A stretch of 37,113 bases of DNA. Source: Candidatus Woesearchaeota archaeon (GTDB lineage Archaea; Nanobdellota; Nanobdellia; Woesearchaeales; GW2011-AR9). The position numbers and the translations under genes were made by a program. The stretch is from assembly GCA_016185625.1 (NCBI GenBank), contig JACPND010000011.1:1-37113 (forward strand). The letters are read 5' to 3'. Under the pieces are notes generated by a model, which was not told where the DNA came from, ran no database searches, and saw only the letters and a list, made by a program, of their open reading frames with translations. How positions within the stretch are numbered: position 1 is the first letter of the stretch; each line of letters opens with the position of its first letter. Positions 1-8,342 of the stretch are shown here, one piece after another.

Positions 1-1
1 G

Positions 2-184
2 GAGAGGACAGAGATTGTCAAAAAGACTAGGGCTGTGGGCAAATCGCAGATGTACAAGTTAAACGAAGAAAACCCGGTTGTAAGAAAGATAATTGAACTG
101 GACGCCCAAATAACAGAAATGTATGCCGATAAGGCTGCTGAGGAAGAATTGAAGATTCCATTGCAAATTAAGCATAAAAAATGA
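2..184 (+). CDS. C-terminal fragment (5' truncated by window) of a probable winged-helix DNA-binding protein
   Basis: Open frame from the window edge: ERTEIVKKTRAVGKSQMYKLNEENPVVRKIIELDAQITEMYADKAAEEELKIPLQIKHKK*. The VGKSQMYKLNEENPVVRKI stretch resembles the wing and C-terminus of archaeal wHTH proteins. Confidence 0.45.
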   Translation, partial: ERTEIVKKTRAVGKSQMYKLNEENPVVRKIIELDAQITEMYADKAAEEELKIPLQIKHKK

Positions 185-339
185 GAACTTATAAGTTTCT
201 GAAAGTAAATGATATTATGGCAAAGAAATTTGAAGTAGAGCATCTAAAACCTATCACACTTTTAAAGGAAGTGGAAAGTATGAAAAAGAAACTTTCGAAG
301 ATAGAAGCAAATCTAAAATATTATTTACCACCCTCGTAA
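181..339 (+). CDS. Small 52-aa hypothetical protein, ATGA-overlapped with the upstream ORF
   Basis: ATG at 181 overlaps the upstream TGA: MRTYKFLKVNDIMAKKFEVEHLKPITLLKEVESMKKKLSKIEANLKYYLPPS*. Below the length cutoff of the supplied ORF track. Confidence 0.4.
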   Translation: MRTYKFLKVNDIMAKKFEVEHLKPITLLKEVESMKKKLSKIEANLKYYLPPS

Positions 340-752
340 TCTAAAATTCTCTTGTATAAACTCTGATATCTCTCAGAAACTGGTTCATCGTAGTATCCCG
401 CTGCACCACATACAGGAAGCCAAGTGGCAACTCTATCTAATGTTCCATCGTTTCCATCGTCTACAAATAACTTGTGGCTTATTAAAAAATCATTGCCAAC
501 ATATACTCTTGTTCTATCGTCCTCACGTTCAAGACGGTATCGTACAGGCTCCGGACGGAAGTATGCTGGTATGACAAATGGCATAAGTTGCTCATTGCTA
601 TTTGGTAATACTTTGGTTGGTTTAGCAGTTAATCCGCAAGTTCCGGCAGCTAGTGCTCCACATAACCCAAGAGCGAGAGCAGGACCATCGATATATTGGT
701 GTAGTCTTTGTTTCAACCGTTGAACCAGGTTAGGTGTCATTTTTGTCTCCAT
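321..752 (-). CDS. Hypothetical protein with hydrophobic N-terminal segment
   Basis: 143-aa ORF; hydrophobic segment PALALGLCGALAAGTCGL; TATA-like ATTTAAATATAAG upstream on the minus strand. Confidence 0.45.
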   Translation of the reverse strand: METKMTPNLVQRLKQRLHQYIDGPALALGLCGALAAGTCGLTAKPTKVLPNSNEQLMPFVIPAYFRPEPVRYRLEREDDRTRVYVGNDFLISHKLFVDDGNDGTLDRVATWLPVCGAAGYYDEPVSERYQSLYKRILDYEGGK

Positions 753-783
753 TGTTTTATTTATTAGCTTGTTGATGGTATCT

Positions 784-840
784 TATATTTAAATTTCATT
801 TCCCCCTTAAGGGGGTTGAATAATAAGATTTATAAAGAAA
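784..840. promoter_or_regulatory. Divergent promoter region with central palindrome CCCCCTTAAGGGGG (802-815)
   Basis: Minus-strand TATA-like element at about 784-797, plus-strand ATTTATAAAG at about 828-837 roughly 28 nt before the TrmB ATG (859), perfect 14-bp palindrome between them. Confidence 0.55.
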
Positions 841-858
841 TGTGTATTCCTTAGCAGG

Positions 859-1605
859 ATGGAGGAAAAAGTACTTGAGGAGATTGGACTAACCAGGGGA
901 GAAATTGCAGTATATACTTCTCTCATCGAGATAGGTGCATCAACTGCTGGTCCAATAATAAAAAAAGCGAAAATATCCCCCTCTAAAATTTACAATATCT
1001 TGGAACGCCTCATAGACAAAGGTCTGGTTAGCTTCATTGTTAAGAATAACAGAAAATACTTTGAAGCTGCACCACCATCCAGAATTTTAGATTATCTCTC
1101 CGAAAAAGAAGAAGGGATAAGAAAACAAATGGAAAGGGCAAAGGAAGTTGTTCGCACATTTGAGATTAGGCAGCAATTGGCAGCCCAACAGAATAATGTA
1201 ACAGTCTATTTAGGAATTAAAGGGATTAAGACAGCATTTCTTCGAGCAATGCAGGAGGCAAAGAAAGGTGATCATTATGTTGGTTTGTTCATTCCTCGCG
1301 TTGATGATAGATTGGTCCCATTTTTTGATGATTTTACGAGAGAATTCTGCGCCAAAGTCGGAAAAACTCAGATGTTATTTAATGAGCCTTCCCCAGAACT
1401 TGATGCAATTAAGAGAATAAAAGGGATAGAAGTGAGGTTGCTTTCCAAACAATTTCGAGTTCCCACAGAGATTTGTATTATAGGAAATAACGTGTTGATT
1501 TCTACTACTGCCGGTGCTAACTTCATGAGCATTTTAATCAGAAATGGAGAGATGGCGGATTCGTTCAGAAAACATTTTGAGTTACTTTGGAAGATCTCAA
1601 AGTAG
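859..1605 (+). CDS. TrmB-family transcriptional regulator
   Basis: N-terminal wHTH (LTRGEIAVYTSLIEIGASTAGPIIKKAKISPSKIYNILERLIDKGLVSFIVKNNRKYFEAAPPSRIL) typical of TrmB, followed by a TrmB C-terminal effector-like domain. Confidence 0.85.
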   Translation: MEEKVLEEIGLTRGEIAVYTSLIEIGASTAGPIIKKAKISPSKIYNILERLIDKGLVSFIVKNNRKYFEAAPPSRILDYLSEKEEGIRKQMERAKEVVRTFEIRQQLAAQQNNVTVYLGIKGIKTAFLRAMQEAKKGDHYVGLFIPRVDDRLVPFFDDFTREFCAKVGKTQMLFNEPSPELDAIKRIKGIEVRLLSKQFRVPTEICIIGNNVLISTTAGANFMSILIRNGEMADSFRKHFELLWKISK

Positions 1606-1709
1606 AAACGCCTCCCCCCTCCCTGTTTTTAAGAGGAAAACCCCTATGTCTAGTTTTACAGTTCTGTGTTTCTTCCATGCTGGTTCCGAGTAATATGTCG
1701 TATAACGTC

Positions 1710-1859
1710 GCAACTTTACGAAGTTTTCTGGAGCGCCGGTTTCCCTCGTGGAGCAAAAATTTTGAGGCAACCCACAAAATTTTTGCGGAACAGAGCTGGA
1801 AACCAAGCGGAAGAAAATTTGGGAAATGTCCCGAGCTGAGGGACTTTCCGTAAAGTTGC
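1710..1859. repeat. Nested foldback element E1 (about 150 nt)
   Basis: GCAACTTTACG (1710-1720)/CGTAAAGTTGC (1849-1859), GGTTTCC (1738-1744)/GGAAACC (1798-1804), GCAAAAATTTT (1753-1763)/AAAATTTTTGC (1776-1786), properly nested. Confidence 0.6.
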
Positions 1860-2062
1860 TGTTAGGCGAGGTCGAGCGTAGCGAGAAGCGCAGCGTCCCC
1901 GAACGTAGTGAGGAGTTTGAAAACCTGCCGAGAATCTAGTTGTTGCCGGAGTTTTTGCCACCGTACGTCGAAATTGGCACCGTAGCAGTTTGTTGAATTA
2001 AGTAATTTGTAGGTCAAGCGAGGAGGGGCGTAAAAGTGGTAGTAATCTTTTTAAGGTAGAGT

Positions 2063-3376
2063 ATGCTTTTCTATGAAAAGAGGTTGATTATGAGAGAGTC
2101 TGAATTACTTGAACTGAAAACATCGACATCTGAACTAAAAGAAGCGGTAATTTCAATAGTCGCAATTCTCAATAAGCATCAAAAGGGAGAAGTCTATTTT
2201 GGCATTAAGAACAGCGGCGAAGTTGTCGGTCAGATGGTCACGGAGAACACAATCAGAGAAATATCCAAAACCATCTCTGACAATATTGAGCCAAAAATAT
2301 TTCCCAAGATCAATGAAGTAACTTTTGAAGGAAAGAAATGTGTTCATGTGGAATTTGCTGGTGAGCATGTACCCTATTATGCTCTTGGTCGTGCTTATAT
2401 CCGTGTCGGAGATGAAGACAAAAAGATTAGCTCGCAAGAGTTAGAGAAGCTGATTTTGAAGAAAAACAGAATCCTATGGGAAGAAGAAATATCTGAGAAA
2501 AATCTGAAAGACGTAAATGAAGGAACATTGAGAGATTTTGTTGAGAGAGCAAATGCAGCAAAACGAATAGATTTCAAGTTTACCAATGCAAAAGCAGTCT
2601 TGAACAAGTTGGGCTTGTTGAAAGATGGAAAATTACTGAAAGCTGCTGAAATCTTATTCTGCGATGACAATAAACAGGAAGTACAGGCAGCGGTATTTGC
2701 GGGAACTGATAAATTGACGTTTCTGGATATTCGGCAGTTTAAAGGAAATATCTTTCAATTGCTACAACAGTCCGAATCGTACATTAAAGAACATATCAAT
2801 TGGCGAGCTGAACTGAAAGAGCGTGTTCGGAAAGAAATTCCTGAAATTCCCATTAGAGCGATTACAGAAGCATTAGTAAACTCTCTTTGCCATAGGGATT
2901 ATGAAAACAGGAAAGGCAATGATCCCGGATTATTTCCTGAAGGCTATGACCCCAAAGATTTCTTTACCGGGACTGAAAGATCAATTTTGAGAAATCCGCT
3001 CATAGCCAATACACTTTATTTGAGCAAAGACATCGAACGCTGGGGTTCTGGAATTAAAAGGATTCATGACGCTTGTACAGAGGAAAAGGTTAAAGTTGAG
3101 TTTAAGAAGCTCAAAAGCGGGTTTTTGGTGGTGTTTGGTCGGAAGTTCGGAGGTATGGGCGGTGAACGGTTCGGAGATGGTTCGGTGAAAAGTTCGGAGA
3201 AAATTCTGGCTTTGATTAAAGAGAATAAAGCTATTTCTGCACGAGAGATGGCTGTCATTATTGGAATTTCGCAGAGGGCAGTAGAGAAGCAGTTGGCGAC
3301 TCTAAAAAAAGAGAAACACATTAAGAGAGTTGGTGGAACGAAAGGCGGACATTGGGAGATTATGGGCACTACTTGA
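2063..3376 (+). CDS. AlbA_2 (Schlafen-like) domain ATP-dependent transcriptional regulator / RecG-like C-terminal family protein
   Basis: ESELLELKTS...EVYFGIKNSGEVVGQ...GRAYIRVGDEDKKIS (AlbA_2) plus AITEALVNSLCHRDY...FPEGYDPKDFFTGTE..RNPLIAN (HATPase_c_4-like) and a C-terminal wHTH. Confidence 0.75.
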   Translation: MLFYEKRLIMRESELLELKTSTSELKEAVISIVAILNKHQKGEVYFGIKNSGEVVGQMVTENTIREISKTISDNIEPKIFPKINEVTFEGKKCVHVEFAGEHVPYYALGRAYIRVGDEDKKISSQELEKLILKKNRILWEEEISEKNLKDVNEGTLRDFVERANAAKRIDFKFTNAKAVLNKLGLLKDGKLLKAAEILFCDDNKQEVQAAVFAGTDKLTFLDIRQFKGNIFQLLQQSESYIKEHINWRAELKERVRKEIPEIPIRAITEALVNSLCHRDYENRKGNDPGLFPEGYDPKDFFTGTERSILRNPLIANTLYLSKDIERWGSGIKRIHDACTEEKVKVEFKKLKSGFLVVFGRKFGGMGGERFGDGSVKSSEKILALIKENKAISAREMAVIIGISQRAVEKQLATLKKEKHIKRVGGTKGGHWEIMGTT

Positions 3377-3433
3377 GAAAGACGAAAGATTTATAAATAA
3401 GGGCGTTTTTATGGTTTTATCGGAGAATTAAAA

Positions 3434-3478
3434 ATGAAGACATTTTCAGAGTTTACCAAGAGGCGGAAAATAAAATGA
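3434..3478 (+). CDS. Possible 14-aa leader peptide MKTFSEFTKRRKIK*
   Basis: ATG at 3434 follows TATA TTTATAAATAAGGG by about 40 nt; its TGA overlaps the ATG of the 3475 ORF (ATGA). Confidence 0.25.
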   Translation: MKTFSEFTKRRKIK

Positions 3479-3792
3479 CAAGAGACCTCCGTCAATTAAT
3501 ATTTGATAATGGACACTTATGTGATGCTACAAGTAAAGCATCGGTACGTGGTGAAGCAGTTCCGTGTAATCCAATGACTATAAAAGTAAATATGGGAGAA
3601 GTTAGTAATGTCGATCTGTTTTACGAGAGAAAATACCGAGAGAGAATCCATCAAGCTGTTCTCGAACAATTACCGGCAGGTCTTGTTACAACTGGTCAAT
3701 TTACCGCCTACGCTTATGGGTTATCTTATGGGGTATCACCTGATGCCGAAGGATGTTATTACGTTCCAATCCAATTCTATAAGGTGAAATAA
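3475..3792 (+). CDS. Hypothetical protein
   Basis: 105-aa ORF downstream of a TATA box, first of three closely packed small ORFs. Confidence 0.5.
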   Translation: MTRDLRQLIFDNGHLCDATSKASVRGEAVPCNPMTIKVNMGEVSNVDLFYERKYRERIHQAVLEQLPAGLVTTGQFTAYAYGLSYGVSPDAEGCYYVPIQFYKVK

Positions 3793-4077
3793 TTGAGCAA
3801 AATGGCAAGACAATTAACGAGAAAAGAACATACTCGGGGACTTTTGGATAGGACAATAATTGATACTTCTGATATTGGTAGCCTACTAACGAAAGCTGCG
3901 AAAGATCTTCAGAATGGAGAACTTGAAGAAGCGAGAACAAAGTTGGGAATACTCAGAAGTATTTATGATAATGTGCCTGGATGTGCTTTTTTTCGCAGTA
4001 CAGCATGCAATTATTATCATTATCGAGGATTAAGACAAGCGTATGAAGAACAAGTAAAAGTTCAATCGGGAAAATAA
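3793..4077 (+). CDS. Hypothetical protein (TTG start or internal ATG)
   Basis: 94-aa ORF directly abutting the previous stop. Confidence 0.45.
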   Translation: MSKMARQLTRKEHTRGLLDRTIIDTSDIGSLLTKAAKDLQNGELEEARTKLGILRSIYDNVPGCAFFRSTACNYYHYRGLRQAYEEQVKVQSGK

Positions 4078-4078
4078 G

Positions 4079-4312
4079 ATGGGAATTGAAACACTTCTCA
4101 GAAAAGTTGACAAATTTATTATGGGCAAAAATCTGAAGCCATTCGTAGTCGGAGTTCCATTAGTTTTTAGTGGTCTGGGGATGTATTACACTATTGATTA
4201 TGCCTCAAAAGGCGAATACGGAAAAGCTACTATTGCCGGACTTTGCGGAATCATAAATTCGTATTATGCTGGTTATCAGTCTAGGAATCTTAACGCCCAT
4301 CTTCGTCCATAA
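4079..4312 (+). CDS. Small hydrophobic/membrane protein
   Basis: 77-aa ORF 1 nt after the previous stop; hydrophobic FVVGVPLVFSGLGMYYTI and ATIAGLCGIINSYYAGY. Confidence 0.5.
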   Translation: MGIETLLRKVDKFIMGKNLKPFVVGVPLVFSGLGMYYTIDYASKGEYGKATIAGLCGIINSYYAGYQSRNLNAHLRP

Positions 4313-4513
4313 CTCTACAATTATTACGTTGTTTGGCGTAGGTGCCAATTTCGAATTGTTCAGTTTTTTCAATAGATTAATAGGTGGCAAAAATTTTGTT
4401 TATTCCACATTAGATGAAGTTTTCAATTTCAGAGCAGTTTCTTTTTACGAATAAACGAAGGCAACAACGTTAAGGATTATCGGTTACTGTATCATCGAGA
4501 AAGGCGGGTTTTC

Positions 4514-4587
4514 AAATTTCGCCTAACACCTATTAAACGCAGTTTCAATTGCGTTTAATAGGACGTATCGTATAAAAAGCGAAATTT
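4514..4587. repeat. Nested foldback E6 overlapping the recombinase promoter
   Basis: AAATTTCGC (4514-4522)/GCGAAATTT (4579-4587) enclosing a 13-bp hairpin CCTATTAAACGCA (4529-4541)/TGCGTTTAATAGG (4550-4562); TATA-like GTATAAAAAG at about 4570. Confidence 0.6.
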
Positions 4588-4615
4588 TATTAAACTCCCA
4601 GTTATTTCCCAATAT

Positions 4616-5398
4616 ATGCCTGATTCGGAACCCTATCTTACCGCAGTAACCGAAGAACTGCGGCTACGTAAGTACTCGAAACAAACTGAAAAAGCCTATC
4701 TCTCCATCATTCAAAATTACCTTTCTTCCCAAAAAACACCGCGAGAGTTCCTGCTGCAATACACCGAACACAGCAACTCTACCATGCGAACAACCTATTT
4801 CGCCCTTAAATTCTTCCATGAGAAGATACTCAAGCAGAATTTTGAAGAACAATTGCCGCTCGCCAAGCGCTCCGGAAAACTCCCCATCGTCCTCAGCAGA
4901 GATGAAATCAATCAGATCTTTCACGTCACCATTAACCTCAAACACCGCCTGGTTCTTATGCTTTTATACTACAGCGGCATCCGGCTCCATGAAATAATCA
5001 ACCTCTCTTGGGAAGATTTTGACTTCACACGGAACACCATCCATCTTAAAGTCGCCAAAGGAAATAAAGAAAGGGTGGTATTTCTTCATGAAAAATTAAA
5101 GAATGTCATTCTCAGTTTTAATCTGGCTGATCATGGCTTGGTCTTTCGCTCCAATCGGAATACAAAATACAACCAGCGAACAATCCAGATGATCGTCCGC
5201 CACGCTGCACGGAAAGCGGGAATAACAAAAAGAGTGACGCCGCACATCTTTCGCCATTCTTTCGCTACGCACTTGCTGGAAGCCGGAGCAGATATTCGTC
5301 TGATTCAGACCTTGCTAGGCCACAAGAACCTGCAAACGACACAAATATATACTCATATCGCCAACCGGGATTTATCCAAAGTGGCCAACTTACTGTAA
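4616..5398 (+). CDS. Tyrosine recombinase, XerA/XerC/D-type
   Basis: Catalytic pattern R (YYSGIRLHEI), HxxR (HIFRHSFATHLLEAG), H (LLGHKNLQTTQIYTHI) with terminal Tyr; N-terminal SAM-like core-binding domain. Confidence 0.87.
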   Translation: MPDSEPYLTAVTEELRLRKYSKQTEKAYLSIIQNYLSSQKTPREFLLQYTEHSNSTMRTTYFALKFFHEKILKQNFEEQLPLAKRSGKLPIVLSRDEINQIFHVTINLKHRLVLMLLYYSGIRLHEIINLSWEDFDFTRNTIHLKVAKGNKERVVFLHEKLKNVILSFNLADHGLVFRSNRNTKYNQRTIQMIVRHAARKAGITKRVTPHIFRHSFATHLLEAGADIRLIQTLLGHKNLQTTQIYTHIANRDLSKVANLL

Positions 5399-5471
5399 TG
5401 CCAGCAAAACTGGTTGACGCAAAAATTGACGCCAATGAACCAGCAGACAATCCCCCAACTCAGGAAAAGCT

Positions 5472-6554
5472 TTGAAGACTATGGTATCATACCTACTCGA
5501 AAAGCGGAAGCCGCTTAAAATGACCAAAGATCTAGCCATCAGAAACAGCACTGCCGAATTCTTAATATTTACTACGCAATCAGGAGAGGAATCTATTGAA
5601 GTAAAGTATGCAGAGGGAACGGTTTGGCTTTCTCAAAAGCTGATTGCAAAATTATTTGATAAAGGCAGAAGTACCATTACAGAGCATTTAAATGCTATTT
5701 ACTCAGAGGGAGAATTAGATAAAAATGCAACCTGTCGGGATTTCCGACAAGTTCAAACAGAAGGTGATAGAAATATAGAAAGAGATGTAGAATTTTATAA
5801 TTTAGACGCAATAATTTCTGTTGGATACCGGGTAAATTCCCAGAGAGCCACACAGTTTAGGATCTGGGCAACAAAAGTTTTAAAGCAATTTGCAATTAAA
5901 GTATACGTTTTAGACAAAAAAAGATTAGAGAATGGAAATTTCCTCAATCAGAATTATTTTGATGATCTTTTAGCTGAAATCAGGGAAATACGCTTAAGTG
6001 AACGAAATTTCTATCAAAAAATAACGGATATTTATGCCACTAGTTTAGATTACGATAAAAATGCAGAAACAACCAGGGAATTCTTTGCAAAAGTCCAAAA
6101 CAAGCTCCATTATGCCATACACAAACATACTGCGTCGGAATTAATTGTGAAAAGAGCTGATAGCAAGAAAGATCATATGGGTTTAACATCTTGGAAAAAT
6201 TCTCCAGTGGGTAAGATACTCAAAACCGATGTATCCATCGCAAAGAATTACTTGACAAAAGAAGAATTAGAGTCCTTAGGGAGGATAGCCAGCGCATACC
6301 TTGATTTAGCAGAAGAAAGGGCCAAAAGGAGAATACCAATGACCATGGAAGACTGGTCAAAAAGGCTGGATTTGTTCTTGGAATTCGATGAGCGGGAAAT
6401 ATTAGAAAACGCCGGTAAAATAACCGCAGAGATTTCAAAAGAATTTGCAGAAACAGAATTTGAAAAATATAGAATAGTGCAAGATAGATTATTCGAATCT
6501 GATTTTGATCGAGTCACTAAAAAATTATTAAAACAACGCGGTAAAACCGGTTGA
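5472..6554 (+). CDS. rhuM: RhuM-family protein (TTG start as given; ATG at 5481 or 5520 also possible)
   Basis: EVKYAEGTVWLSQKLIAKLFDKGRSTITEHLNAIYSEGELDKNATCRDFRQVQTEGDRNIERDVEFYNLDAIISVGYRVNSQRATQFRIWATKVLKQF is the diagnostic RhuM core. Confidence 0.85.
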   Translation: MKTMVSYLLEKRKPLKMTKDLAIRNSTAEFLIFTTQSGEESIEVKYAEGTVWLSQKLIAKLFDKGRSTITEHLNAIYSEGELDKNATCRDFRQVQTEGDRNIERDVEFYNLDAIISVGYRVNSQRATQFRIWATKVLKQFAIKVYVLDKKRLENGNFLNQNYFDDLLAEIREIRLSERNFYQKITDIYATSLDYDKNAETTREFFAKVQNKLHYAIHKHTASELIVKRADSKKDHMGLTSWKNSPVGKILKTDVSIAKNYLTKEELESLGRIASAYLDLAEERAKRRIPMTMEDWSKRLDLFLEFDEREILENAGKITAEISKEFAETEFEKYRIVQDRLFESDFDRVTKKLLKQRGKTG

Positions 6555-6558
6555 CGCA

Positions 6559-7251
6559 ATGGTTGACGCAAGAGTTGACGCAAAAATGACCTACAAATTC
6601 AGCCCATCCAGTTTAAGTTTACTGAAAGATTGCCCTAGATGTTTCTGGCTCAATTTCAATAAAAACATTAAACGCCCAGATTCCATTTTCCCCTCTTTAC
6701 CTAATGGAATGGATAAAGTACTCAAAGAACATTTTGACCGATTTATGAAGAGAGGAGAACTTCCGCAGGAACTTCAGCAATTAAATGGTGAAGTTAAGCT
6801 CTTCGATGATGAGGAATTGCTCAAAATATGGCAGAATAACCGCAAAGGGATCCAGTGGACAGATGAAAGCGGAAACCTCCTGAAAGGAGCCATTGACATT
6901 TTGCTTCAAAAAGGAAAGAAGTTGATTGTACTTGATTTCAAGACACGCGGCTTTCCCGTAAAAGAAGATACACATCTGCATTACAAGGATCAGCTTGACA
7001 TTTATAATTTCCTACTGCGGAAAAATGACTATGCAACTGAAGATTATTCTTACTTGTTGTTCTACCATCCGCAGAAAGTACACCCTGATGGAAACGTTGA
7101 TTTCCATAAGCACTTGGTAAAAATGGATGTTTCCATACAGAATGCGGAGAGGATTTTCCAGGAAGCCATCACCGTTCTTGAGAAGGCTATCCCTAAGCCT
7201 TCCGCCGAATGCCAGTTCTGCGCGTGGGCAGTGGCAGTTAATAAGACATAG
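6559..7251 (+). CDS. PD-(D/E)XK superfamily nuclease with four-cysteine Cas4-like layout
   Basis: GAIDILLQKGKKLIVLDFKTRG...YKDQLDIYNFLL (nuclease core), CPRC near the N-terminus and CQFC near the C-terminus. Confidence 0.75.
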   Translation: MVDARVDAKMTYKFSPSSLSLLKDCPRCFWLNFNKNIKRPDSIFPSLPNGMDKVLKEHFDRFMKRGELPQELQQLNGEVKLFDDEELLKIWQNNRKGIQWTDESGNLLKGAIDILLQKGKKLIVLDFKTRGFPVKEDTHLHYKDQLDIYNFLLRKNDYATEDYSYLLFYHPQKVHPDGNVDFHKHLVKMDVSIQNAERIFQEAITVLEKAIPKPSAECQFCAWAVAVNKT

Positions 7252-7287
7252 GAAGCTTTTTTATAATCCACCATTTTTCCTACTGTC

Positions 7288-7842
7288 ATGCCAGCTACAC
7301 TTTTCACCCTCGCCGAAGGCATCCGCGCCTGCACCGCCTGTCCTCTGCATAAATCCAGAACCTTGGCCGTTCCTGGCGACGGGCCAGCCAACGCCAAACT
7401 CTTTTTCGTAGGAGAAGCGCCCGGCAACGAAGAAGACCGTCAGGGAAAGCCGTTTGTCGGAAGATCAGGAAAATTTCTCGATCAGCTCCTGCAGAAAGCC
7501 GGAATCAAACGCTCAGACGTCTTTATCACCGGAGCCGTAAAATGCCACCCCGCTAAAAATCGTACGCCATCAGCATCCGAATTAAACACCTGCAGACATC
7601 TCTGGTTGGAGAATCAAATTTTTCTCATCCAGCCAGCATTAGTCGTCATCCTGGGAACTGCTGCCCTGCGTTCGCTGCTGCAAAAAGAGAAACTTCAGCC
7701 GCTCCATGGAAAAATCATCGAGAAAAACGGTCAAAAATATTTTATTACCTATCATCCGGCTGCGGGAATGAGATTTCCAAAGATAAGGAAAATGATGGAG
7801 GATGATTTTGGTAAGTTGAAAAAGACACTAGAGAAGTTATAA
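7288..7842 (+). CDS. udg: Family 4 uracil-DNA glycosylase
   Basis: ACTACPLHKSRTLAVPGDGPANAKLFFVGEAPGNEEDRQGKPFVGRSGKFLDQLL, GAVKCHPAKNRTP, TYHPAA; four Fe-S-type cysteines. Confidence 0.92.
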   Translation: MPATLFTLAEGIRACTACPLHKSRTLAVPGDGPANAKLFFVGEAPGNEEDRQGKPFVGRSGKFLDQLLQKAGIKRSDVFITGAVKCHPAKNRTPSASELNTCRHLWLENQIFLIQPALVVILGTAALRSLLQKEKLQPLHGKIIEKNGQKYFITYHPAAGMRFPKIRKMMEDDFGKLKKTLEKL

Positions 7843-7849
7843 GATATCA

Positions 7850-8302
7850 TTATTCTACAATCACCTGCAATCTATTTTTATCGAGGGGTTCCAGGATAAC
7901 TTCCTGTCCTTGTTTCAATGAGAGAAATTCTGCCAGTGATTTAGGAATGCGGACATCTAAAGCATTTCCTACTTTTGCGACATTCGTGCGTGCACGCAAC
8001 CCCCACAATCCGCGCCTCTTTACTTCTGCCTCAATCTGGTCAGATACTGCTGATTCGAACAGTGTCTCCTGGCAGTGTGTGCAAACAAGAGCGTCAAATA
8101 CTCCTATCTCTTCTCCTAAAAAATTGTACGGAGATTTTTTCTTCTTATAGGTTCCTTTTCCACAATTTGTGCATCGGTAAAATGCCGATACACCGTTATG
8201 AAATGATTCCTTTCGAGCACTTGTGGTCCTCTCGCAATAGCTTCTGCAATCTCTGTGCGGGAAATACCATTTAAATGTTTCGGAGCGGAACTGATTTTTC
8301 AC
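7850..8302 (-). CDS. Zinc-ribbon plus AbrB/SpoVT-type DNA-binding protein (true start may be downstream of 8302)
   Basis: CTNC...CTHC zinc knuckles and C-terminal VAKVGNALDVRIPKSLAEFLSLKQGQEVILEPLDKNRLQVIVE. Minus-strand TATA (CATTTAAATG, about 8268-8277) lies inside the called 5' end, suggesting a shorter leaderless start. Confidence 0.6.
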   Translation of the reverse strand: MKNQFRSETFKWYFPHRDCRSYCERTTSARKESFHNGVSAFYRCTNCGKGTYKKKKSPYNFLGEEIGVFDALVCTHCQETLFESAVSDQIEAEVKRRGLWGLRARTNVAKVGNALDVRIPKSLAEFLSLKQGQEVILEPLDKNRLQVIVE

Positions 8303-8342
8303 AAGTATTTTTATATAGTCTTCAGATAATTATGAACGCAGT

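Noticed and set aside
1862-1920. GGTCGAGCGTAGCGAGAAGCGCAGCG...GAACGTAGTGAG quasi-repeat
   Set aside because: Recognisable as a GC-rich hairpin-type motif seen in many genomes; too short and imperfect here for a separate claim.
4521-4562. GCCTAAC next to a hairpin beside a tyrosine recombinase, reminiscent of an integron attC site
   Set aside because: No matching GTTAGGC right core, no cassette-like ORF array, and the recombinase looks like a Xer type without the IntI-specific insertion that I can see.
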